This document shows positions 29,703 to 37,328 of a DNA stretch of 37,328 nt, in pieces. The stretch's first letter is position 1. Each line of letters starts with the position of its first letter. The DNA lies in NCBI GenBank assembly GCA_002695065.1, contig NZNW01000029.1, forward strand, positions 1-37,328. Reading direction: 5' to 3'. The notes under the pieces were generated by a model. The model saw nothing but the letters and a program-made list of their open reading frames with translations. It ran no database searches and was not told where the DNA came from. This stretch comes from Salinicola sp. (GTDB lineage Bacteria; Pseudomonadota; Gammaproteobacteria; Pseudomonadales; Halomonadaceae). A program made the translations under genes and the position numbers.

Positions 29703-31217
29703 ATGTCACGGTTGCCCACCATTCCCCGCCGCTGGCTGATCCTGCTGGCGGTGATGCTGGCTTTCCTGCCGGTGGTCATCGACATGACCATCCTGCATAT
29801 CGCCGTGCCCTCGCTGACCCTGGCGCTCGGCGCCTCGGCCACCGAGGTGCTGTGGATCATCGACATCTATCCGCTGCTGATGGCGGGCCTGCTGGTGCCG
29901 ATGGGTACCCTGGCCGACCGAGTCGGCAACCGCCGCGTGCTGCTCGGCGGTCTGGTGGTATTCGGCCTCGCCTCGCTACTGGCCGCCTTCGCCCCGACAC
30001 CCGCCATGCTGATCGGGACACGGGCACTGCTCGCCCTCGGCGGTTCGATGATCATGCCGTGCGTGCTGGGTATCATCCGCCGCACCTTCGAGGACCACAA
30101 CGAACGCGCCATGGCGCTGGGCCTCTGGGGCACGGTGGGCGCAGCCGGCGCGGCGCTGGGGCCACTGATCGGCGGTGCCCTGCTGGAGCATTTCTGGTGG
30201 GGCTCGGCCTTTCTGATCAACGTACCGATCATGCTGGCCGTCATCCCGCTGGTCTTTATCCTGCTGCCACTGACAGAAGAAACGACACCGCGTCAGTGGG
30301 CTCCCTGGCAGGCCGTATTGCTCATCGCAGGCATGCTCGCGCTGGTATACGGCATCAAGGCGGCTTTCGGCGCGTCACAGCCGCTGTACATGGGACTCTC
30401 AGTGGCGCTGCTTGGCCTCGGCCTGCTGCTGGTCTTCGTACGCTTGCAGCTGCGCGCACCGGAGCCCTTGCTCGACCTGTCGCTATTCTCGCGCCCGCCG
30501 ATCCTGGCCGGCATCATCATGGCCGTGGTGGCGAGTGGCGCACTGGCCGGCGTCGAACTGACGCTGGCACAGGAGCTGCAGTACGTCCTGGATAGAACGC
30601 CGTTGCAAGCCGGCATCTTCATGATCCCGATCATGGCCGCGGCCGCTCTCGGTGGCCCGGTCGCCGGCTACCTTTCCAACCTGTTCGGCCTGCGCCTGGT
30701 CGCCAGCCTGTCACTGGCGATTGCCGCAGCAGCCCTGGCATGCCTGGCCCGTTCCGACTTCGAGCATCCGGGGCTGACGGTCCCCCTGATGTTGGCACTC
30801 CTTGGCCTGGCCCTGAGCATCGGCCTGACGGCCTCGTCCATCGCCATCATGAGCTCGGTAGCGTCCAGCCAGGGCGGAGCGGCGGGTTCGTTGGAAGCCA
30901 CGGCATACGAACTCGGCAGCGGACTGGGAATCACGCTGTTCGGTGTGTTCCTGTCCAGCGTGTACAGTCGCACCATCGTGCTGGTGCCCGACATCCCGTC
31001 GTCTCAGGTCGAGCGCGCGGCGCGCTCCATCGGTGACAGCTATGTGGTCGCCCGGGACCTCGCCGAGCCTCAGGCAGAAGCACTGATCGCGGCAGGCAAA
31101 ACTGCCTTCTCGTCCAGCCATTCGATCCTGTTGATGACCGCCGCCGCCCTGCTCGCCGCCCTTTCCATTCTGGTGATCTACTTGCTCAGACAGGATTCAA
31201 CGCCTCAGGAGTACTGA
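29703..31217 (+). CDS. MFS exporter, DHA2 family (QacA/SmvA-like)
   Basis: A 504-residue 14-helix drug:H+ antiporter. Signatures: LPVVIDMTILHIAVPSL (motif D1 region in helix 1), GTLADRVGNRRVLLGG (motif A loop), RALLALGGSMIMP (motif B), LWGTVGAAGAALGPLIGGAL (motif C), followed by FLINVPIMLAVIPLV. This arrangement matches SmvA/QacA, which export quaternary ammonium compounds, chlorhexidine-like biocides and dyes. GGAGGAG precedes the ATG. It lies 42 bp after the RND pump gene on the same strand, so all three transport genes may form one operon under the divergent two-component system. The end of the protein (SSSHSILLMTAAALLAALSI) is intact. Confidence 0.92.
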   Translation: MSRLPTIPRRWLILLAVMLAFLPVVIDMTILHIAVPSLTLALGASATEVLWIIDIYPLLMAGLLVPMGTLADRVGNRRVLLGGLVVFGLASLLAAFAPTPAMLIGTRALLALGGSMIMPCVLGIIRRTFEDHNERAMALGLWGTVGAAGAALGPLIGGALLEHFWWGSAFLINVPIMLAVIPLVFILLPLTEETTPRQWAPWQAVLLIAGMLALVYGIKAAFGASQPLYMGLSVALLGLGLLLVFVRLQLRAPEPLLDLSLFSRPPILAGIIMAVVASGALAGVELTLAQELQYVLDRTPLQAGIFMIPIMAAAALGGPVAGYLSNLFGLRLVASLSLAIAAAALACLARSDFEHPGLTVPLMLALLGLALSIGLTASSIAIMSSVASSQGGAAGSLEATAYELGSGLGITLFGVFLSSVYSRTIVLVPDIPSSQVERAARSIGDSYVVARDLAEPQAEALIAAGKTAFSSSHSILLMTAAALLAALSILVIYLLRQDSTPQEY

Positions 31218-31298
31218 TTCACGAGGAGGAGTCGATAGCGGCAAGCGGACCCCGGTCCTACCACAACGTCGGCGACGACGCGGACAAGGAAGGCCCGG

Positions 31299-32657
<1,359 letters not shown>

Positions 32658-34700
32658 TCACAGATCCTTGACCAGACGCAGGGCGTCATAGATCGCGGCG
32701 TGGGTATTGCGGTGCGAGATCGCATCGCCGATCCGGAACAGCTGGAAGCCCGCCCCGGTGTCGTCCGACGCGACGATCGGTTGCGGATCGCCGACGATCA
32801 GCTTGTCGTAGTCGACCATGCCCTGGTTGTTCGACAGCGGCTTGAGCGACTCGTAGAGATCGTCCATGGGCAGGGTGCCGAAGTTGACCACCACCTGGTC
32901 GACGCGGCGCTCCTTGCCGACGCGGGTGTAGTCGCTCTCCACCGACGCCACCAGCTCGTCGCCCTCGCGCCGCAGCGCGACCAGGCGGAAGGTCGGCGTG
33001 AAGGTGGTGTCGAGCACCTGCAGCGTGCGCATGTAGGGCACCAGGTTCATCGCCATCACCTCGGGCGCCAGCGCGCGATCCGCGGTCATGTACTCGACCC
33101 GAGCCCCGCTCCTGGCGATGACCTCGGCCGCCTGCAGCGCGGTATGGTCGCCGGCGTCGTCGTAGACCAGCACGTTGCGTCCCGGCTTGGCATGCCCCGA
33201 GAGGATGTCCCAGCCGGTCACCGCCAGTTCGTTGCCCTGCGCCAGCGCTTCCTCGTTGGGCAGGCCGCCGGTGGCGACGATGACCACGTCCGGCGACTCC
33301 GCCACCACTTCCTCCTGCTCGGCGAAGACGTTGAAGTGGAAGGTGACGCCCAGCGCCTGGCAGCGCTCGTAACGCCAGTCGATGATGCCCATCATCTCGC
33401 GCCGGCGCTCGCTCTGGGCGGTGAGCCGGACCTGCCCGCCCGGCGCGTCGGCCGCTTCGAACACCACCACTTCGTGGCCGCGCTCGGCGGCGACCCGGGC
33501 CGCTTCCATTCCCCCGGGGCCGGTTCCCACCACCACGACCTTACGCCTGATCTCGGCCGGCGCGATGGTATGCGGCATGGTCGTCTCGCGGCCGGTGGCC
33601 GGATTGTGGATGCAGTAGGCCGCACCGCCCTGGTAGATGCGGTCGAGGCAGTAGTTGGCGCCGACGCAGGGCCGGATCTCCTCCTCGCGCCCCTCGATCA
33701 CCTTGCGCATCAGGTGCGGGTCGGCCATGTGCGCGCGGGTCATGCCGATCATGTCCACCTTGCCGGAAGCGATGGCGTGGCGCGCGGTGGCGACGTCCTG
33801 GATCTTGGCGCCGTGGAAGGTGGGAAAATCCACCTCGCGCTTGATGTCGCCGGCGAAGTCGAGATGCGGCGCGCTGGGCATGCCCTGGATGGGGATGACA
33901 TCGGTGAGTCCCGGGTCGGTATCGATGTGCCCCTTGACTACGTTGAGGAAGTCGACCAGCCCGCTCCGCTTGAGCCGCTTCGAAATCTCCATGCCGTCGC
34001 GGGCGTCGAAACCGCCGGGCAGGCACTCGTCACCGGTGTAACGCACGCCGAGCAGGAAATCCTCGCCGACACGCCGGCGGATCGCCTCGAGCACCTCGAA
34101 GGTGAAGCGCAGACGATTGTCCAGACTGCCGCCGTAGGGACCCTCGAGTTCGTTGGTCAGCGGCGACCAGAACTGATCCATCAGGTGGCCGTAGGCCTGG
34201 ATCTCGAGGCCGTCGAGCCCCGCGGCGCGCATCCGCTCGGCGGCGTCGGCGTAGTCGCGGATCAGGCGCTCGATATCCCAGATCTCGGCCTTCTTGGGAT
34301 AGGCGCGATGGGACGCCTCGCGGCGGTTGGAGGCCGATACCACCGGCAGCCAGTCCCCCTTGTCCCAGCGCGTGCGCCGGCCCAGATGCGTCAACTGGAT
34401 CATCACCGCCGTGCCGTGCTCGTGGCAGGCGTCGGTCAGTTCGCGCATCCACGGCACCACCTCGTCCTGGTAGGCGAGGATGTTGTTGAACACCGGCGGG
34501 CTGTCCCGCGATACCGCCGCGGAGCCGGCGGTCATGGTCAGCGCCACGCCGGCCTTGGCGCGCTCGACGTGATAGGCCCGGTAGAGCGCCTTGGGCATGC
34601 CGTCCTCGGGATAGGCGGGCTCGTGGGAGGTCAGCATGACGCGGTTCTTGAGCGTCAGGTTCTTGAGCGTCAGCGGCTGCAGCAGCGGATCGTTCTTCAC
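32658..34700 (-). CDS. stcD: N-methylproline demethylase (NADH:flavin oxidoreductase/TMADH family), probable
   Basis: A 680-residue enzyme with an Old-Yellow-type FMN barrel (about 1-340: LKNRVMLTSHEPAYPEDGMP, GLDGLEIQAYGHLMDQFWSP, DMIGMTRAHMADPHLM), an iron-sulfur segment, and FAD/NAD-binding Rossmann domains (VVVVGTGPGGMEAARVAAER). It would remove the last methyl group to give proline. Cysteines 345, 351 and 363 remain (RPCVGANYCLDR... AAYCIHNP). The position of the fourth cluster ligand in trimethylamine dehydrogenase relatives is Ala348. The GTG at 34698-34700 is chosen because it matches the family start and length. DgcA (dimethylglycine demethylase) is the alternative. It is the promoter-proximal gene of the pair, 114 bp before stc2. 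Confidence 0.82.
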   Translation of the reverse strand: MKNDPLLQPLTLKNLTLKNRVMLTSHEPAYPEDGMPKALYRAYHVERAKAGVALTMTAGSAAVSRDSPPVFNNILAYQDEVVPWMRELTDACHEHGTAVMIQLTHLGRRTRWDKGDWLPVVSASNRREASHRAYPKKAEIWDIERLIRDYADAAERMRAAGLDGLEIQAYGHLMDQFWSPLTNELEGPYGGSLDNRLRFTFEVLEAIRRRVGEDFLLGVRYTGDECLPGGFDARDGMEISKRLKRSGLVDFLNVVKGHIDTDPGLTDVIPIQGMPSAPHLDFAGDIKREVDFPTFHGAKIQDVATARHAIASGKVDMIGMTRAHMADPHLMRKVIEGREEEIRPCVGANYCLDRIYQGGAAYCIHNPATGRETTMPHTIAPAEIRRKVVVVGTGPGGMEAARVAAERGHEVVVFEAADAPGGQVRLTAQSERRREMMGIIDWRYERCQALGVTFHFNVFAEQEEVVAESPDVVIVATGGLPNEEALAQGNELAVTGWDILSGHAKPGRNVLVYDDAGDHTALQAAEVIARSGARVEYMTADRALAPEVMAMNLVPYMRTLQVLDTTFTPTFRLVALRREGDELVASVESDYTRVGKERRVDQVVVNFGTLPMDDLYESLKPLSNNQGMVDYDKLIVGDPQPIVASDDTGAGFQLFRIGDAISHRNTHAAIYDALRLVKDL

Positions 34701-34748
34701 GGTCGGGCACCCTTGTTGTTGTGGGGTTGACATCACGCTAGCGCTCGC

Positions 34749-34785
34749 TGTACACCAGTGTCAATTGGCATGACACCGGCGTACA
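34749..34785. promoter_or_regulatory. 37-bp dyad operator between stcD and the TetR gene
   Basis: TGTACACCAGTGTCA (34749-34763) and TGACACCGGCGTACA (34771-34785) form 15-bp arms with 13 of 15 positions pairing, around attggca. The inner GTGTCA / TGACAC is perfect. It lies in the divergent promoter 49 bp from stcD and 61 bp from the TetR gene, as expected for a TetR-family operator controlling both directions. Confidence 0.8.
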
Positions 34786-34845
34786 CAAAAGGTCTAAGGG
34801 CTCTGTTAACCTCGCTGTCCTGCCCATCGCTAACAAGGATCCGAC

Positions 34846-35532
34846 GTGAAAGACGATCTCGCCAACAACCAGAGAGCCTGGATCGATGCGGCCTACGAGC
34901 TGCTCGTCAATGCCGGCGTCGGCGCGGTCAAGATCGTACCGCTGGCCAGGAAGCTGAACACCTCGCGCACCAGCTTCTACTGGCTGTTCAAGGATCGCGA
35001 GGAGATCCTGGCGGGGCTGCTGGCGCGCTGGGAGAGCCAGAACACCCGGGCCGTCATCGACCAGAGCGAGCGCTACGCCGCCTCGATCGTCGAGGCCACG
35101 CTCAACGTGTTCGACTGCTGGTTCGATCCCGCGGTGTTCGATTCCGAATTCGAATACGCCGTGCGCAGCTGGAGCCTGCAGGATCCGGCGGTGGCCGAGC
35201 GCGTGCAGCGCGCCGATGCCGAGCGTCTGGCCGCGATCCAGGCGATGTTCTCGCGCTTCGGCTACCCCGCGCTGGAGGCGGACACCCGCGCAAGGACCGT
35301 CTACCTGCTCCAGATCGGTTACATCTCCATGCACGTACAGGAGAGCAAGGACACCCGCATCAGCCGCGTCGCCGAGTACGTTCGCATCTTCACCGGCCAG
35401 CCCTGCACCGAGAGCGATCTGGCCCGTTTCGCCGCCCGCCACCGCGCGCGGTTTCCCGCCGAGGAACTCGCCGCCGCACGACAGGAGGTAGCCGATGGCT
35501 CACCGACCGACGCTCGGCATCCTGGGCGGTAA
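34846..35532 (+). CDS. TetR/AcrR-family regulator of the betaine-catabolic locus
   Basis: A 228-residue TetR-family regulator. The N-terminal helix-turn-helix is ELLVNAGVGAVKIVPLARKL, NTSRTSFYWLFKDREEIL (residues 19-56). The ligand-binding C-terminal part includes SEFEYAVRSWSLQDPAVAER and VYLLQIGYISMHVQESKDTR, a pattern common in TetR proteins of small-molecule catabolism. It is divergent to stcD with a strong dyad between them. Its last 38 bp overlap the proC homologue in another frame, and the C-terminal tail (EVADGSPTDARHPGR) is encoded in the overlap. It probably represses until stachydrine or a breakdown product is present; this is inferred from the layout. Confidence 0.88.
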   Translation: MKDDLANNQRAWIDAAYELLVNAGVGAVKIVPLARKLNTSRTSFYWLFKDREEILAGLLARWESQNTRAVIDQSERYAASIVEATLNVFDCWFDPAVFDSEFEYAVRSWSLQDPAVAERVQRADAERLAAIQAMFSRFGYPALEADTRARTVYLLQIGYISMHVQESKDTRISRVAEYVRIFTGQPCTESDLARFAARHRARFPAEELAAARQEVADGSPTDARHPGR

Positions 35533-36298
35533 CGGCTGGCTGGGCGGCGCGTTCGGGCGTGCCCTGCTGACGCGCGGCCTGCTCTCCCCGGATCGGCTGG
35601 CGGTCACCTCCAGCCGCCATGGCGACCGCTACGCCGACTGGCCCGATGTCGTCCGCATCGAGAGCCCCGAGGCGTTGCTCGACCGCGCCGATATCGTCGT
35701 CCTCGCGTTGCGCCCAGCGCAGTTCGCCACGCTGACGCTCTCTCTCGAATCCCACCTGGTGATTTCGCTGATGGCGCAGGTGTCGCTCGCCGAGCTCGCC
35801 CGCGCCACCGGTGCCACGCGCCTGGTTCGCGCCATGCCCAATGCCGCCGCCGAGATCGGCCGCTCCTATACACCATGGGTAGCCGACACGGCGGTGAATG
35901 CCGACGAGCGGCGTCTGGTCGGCGACCTGCTCGCCGCCTGCGGCCCCGTCGACGAGGTCGGCGACGAGCACCAGCTCGACTACCTGACCGCACTCACCGG
36001 CAGCGGCCCCGCCTTTCCCGCCCTGCTGGCGGCCAGCCTGATCGAGCACGCTCTGGATCAGGGGCTGCCCGAGGCGCTGGCGCGGCGTGCCGTGGTCGAG
36101 AGTCTGGCGGGTAGCCTGGCGCTGATCCGCCAGACCGATGCCGACCCCGGCGCGATCGTCGACCGCTTTCTCGCCTACGGCGGCATCACCACGCTAGGAC
36201 TGGAGTCCATGGTCGACCACGGTTTCCGCGACGCGGTGAAAGAGGGTGTCGGTGCGGCCCATCGCGGCGCGCTCGAGGGCCGTCCTTCGAGTGGGTAG
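35495..36298 (+). CDS. proC: Pyrroline-5-carboxylate reductase homologue
   Basis: A 267-residue ProC-family NAD(P)H-dependent reductase. The Rossmann loop is LGILGGNGWLGGAFGRALL (from residue 7), with IVVLALRPAQFATL, the conserved VRAMPNAAAEIG, and the C-terminal dimerisation domain LTALTGSGPAFPALLAASLI and ESMVDHGFRDAVKEGV. The GNGWLGG loop departs from the usual GxGxMG/A, so this may be a specialised paralogue that acts on pyrroline or a related imine rather than housekeeping ProC. The ATG lies inside the TetR gene, with ACAGGAGG upstream, so it is cotranscribed. putP follows 84 bp later. Confidence 0.88.
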   Translation: MAHRPTLGILGGNGWLGGAFGRALLTRGLLSPDRLAVTSSRHGDRYADWPDVVRIESPEALLDRADIVVLALRPAQFATLTLSLESHLVISLMAQVSLAELARATGATRLVRAMPNAAAEIGRSYTPWVADTAVNADERRLVGDLLAACGPVDEVGDEHQLDYLTALTGSGPAFPALLAASLIEHALDQGLPEALARRAVVESLAGSLALIRQTDADPGAIVDRFLAYGGITTLGLESMVDHGFRDAVKEGVGAAHRGALEGRPSSG

Positions 36299-36382
36299 TG
36301 CACAGAAAGAACGATAATCCAAGCGGCGACGGTGACAGTCGAACAAAGACGCCAAGAGCCGCTCCACACAGGAGTTCCCCGC

Positions 36383-37328
36383 ATGACGAACAACGATAAC
36401 GCGGTCGTCGTCGCGACCTTCGTGCTCTACTTTCTGGTGATGCTGATCATCGGCTACGCCGCCTGGAAGCGCTCTTCGGATTTCTCCGACTATGTGCTCG
36501 GCGGGCGCTCGCTGGGCCCGTTCGCCACCGCCATCTCGGCCGGCGCCTCGGAGATGTCCGGCTGGCTGATGGTGGCGATGCCGGGTGCAGCCTACCTGTC
36601 CGGGCTCTCCGCGTTCTGGATCGCCGCCGGGCTGCTCGCGGGTTCGCTGCTCAACTGGCTGCTGGTCGCCCAGCGCCTGCGCGTCTACAGTTTCGTCGCC
36701 AACGATGCCCTGACCATCCCCGAGTTCCTGGCCGAGCGCTTCCAGCGCCACACCGGCGGGCTGCGTCTGGTCGCCTCCATCTTCATCATCGTCTTCTACC
36801 TGTTCTACACCAGCTCCGGGCTCGTCGCCGGCGGCAAGCTGCTCAATACCGTGTTCGGCATGAACTACGAGCTGGCGGTGGTGGTCGGCCTGCTGGCGAT
36901 CGTCTCCTACACCTTCTTCGGCGGCTACCTGGCGGTCTCCTGGACCGACGTGCTGCAGGGCATCATGATGCTGCTGGCGCTGGTCGCGGTGCCGGTGGCG
37001 GCGGTAATGGAACTCGGTGGCGTCACGGCCTCGCTCGAGTCGGTGCGTGAGGCATCGCCGATGCTGTTGCGCTGGTTCACCGACGCCGCCAGCGGCGAGA
37101 CGCTGGGCTGGATCGTCGTCGCCAGCTCGCTGGCCTGGGGCCTCGGCTACTTCGGCCAGCCGCACTCGCTGGCGCGTTTCGCCGGCATCGACGACCATCG
37201 CCACATCCCCCGGGCCCGTCTGCTCTCGGTGAGCTGGACCGGGATCGGTCTGGTCTGCGCGCTGGCGATCGGCGTGCTCGGGCACGGTTTCTTCCCCGCC
37301 GGGCTCGACGACGAGTGGCTCTCGGGGC
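36383..37328 (+). CDS. putP: Sodium/proline symporter, 3'-truncated by the window end
   Basis: The first 315 residues of an SSS-family Na+/solute symporter are present and the gene runs off the window. AGGAG lies eight bases before ATG 36383. Identity to PutP is clear: SDFSDYVLGGRSLGPFATAI, SAGASEMSGWLMVAMPGAAY, LSGLSAFWIAAGLLAGSLLN, WLLVAQRLRVYS, IFIIVFYLFYTSSGLVAGGK, GGYLAVSWTDVLQG. These include the Na+- and proline-binding residues of helices 1-3 (the Asp/Ser-rich SDF and SGW segments). It could import proline, or methylated proline given the neighbours. Its adjacency to stcD, stc2 and proC completes an uptake and catabolism unit. Confidence 0.93.
   Translation, partial: MTNNDNAVVVATFVLYFLVMLIIGYAAWKRSSDFSDYVLGGRSLGPFATAISAGASEMSGWLMVAMPGAAYLSGLSAFWIAAGLLAGSLLNWLLVAQRLRVYSFVANDALTIPEFLAERFQRHTGGLRLVASIFIIVFYLFYTSSGLVAGGKLLNTVFGMNYELAVVVGLLAIVSYTFFGGYLAVSWTDVLQGIMMLLALVAVPVAAVMELGGVTASLESVREASPMLLRWFTDAASGETLGWIVVASSLAWGLGYFGQPHSLARFAGIDDHRHIPRARLLSVSWTGIGLVCALAIGVLGHGFFPAGLDDEWLSG

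Overview
The window looks like a chromosomal segment of a moderately halophilic, GC-rich gammaproteobacterium, most likely a member of the Halomonadaceae. This is inferred from the GC-rich codon use, the leucine (liu) operon, a PutP-type Na+/proline symporter and a methylated-proline osmolyte catabolic locus; no rRNA or marker gene fixes the taxon.

Layout. (1) 1-4474: the 3' part of a liu operon (liuB end, liuC, liuD, liuE) for leucine/isovalerate breakdown. (2) 4475-12040: an AT-richer accessory island lying between liuE and its probable regulator liuR. It holds a 52-residue Cys-containing microprotein gene, a HigBA-type toxin-antitoxin pair with a shortened toxin, a diverged copy of the liuE 3' end (6083-6273), and an array of integron gene cassettes. 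The array has recognisable attC sites but no integrase in the window. Its genes are a tyrosine phosphatase, a 14-residue-repeat membrane protein, two unknown proteins and a YjaB-type acetyltransferase. Then come a structured non-coding stretch with a LexA-like box, a SnoaL-like protein, a broken liuR copy (11137-11411) and a BrnT/BrnA toxin-antitoxin pair. (3) 12039-20080: ordinary core genes: liuR, a DUF72 protein, pdxY, mltA, an HdeD/DUF308 membrane protein, an SDR, a GlxA-family regulator convergent with an HD hydrolase, and a small exported protein. (4) 20081-23227: a membrane-anchored catalase-like haem protein with cytochrome b561, divergent from an ECF sigma/anti-sigma pair. Both transcripts have the same ECF-type promoter (GGAAT-N16-CGTCCTAC). 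(5) 23276-31217: an AdeRS-like two-component system divergent from an RND efflux adaptor and pump, followed by a DHA2-family exporter. (6) 31299-37328: a probable proline-betaine (stachydrine) catabolic locus: Rieske demethylase and N-methylproline demethylase, divergent from a TetR regulator, a ProC homologue and a PutP symporter that runs off the end. A 37-bp dyad sits in the divergent promoter.

The most unusual part is the liuE-liuR interval. Both flanking genes have a truncated 3' copy inside it, two toxin-antitoxin pairs sit next to those copies, and the middle is an integrase-less cassette array. This looks like repeated insertion into one hot spot.
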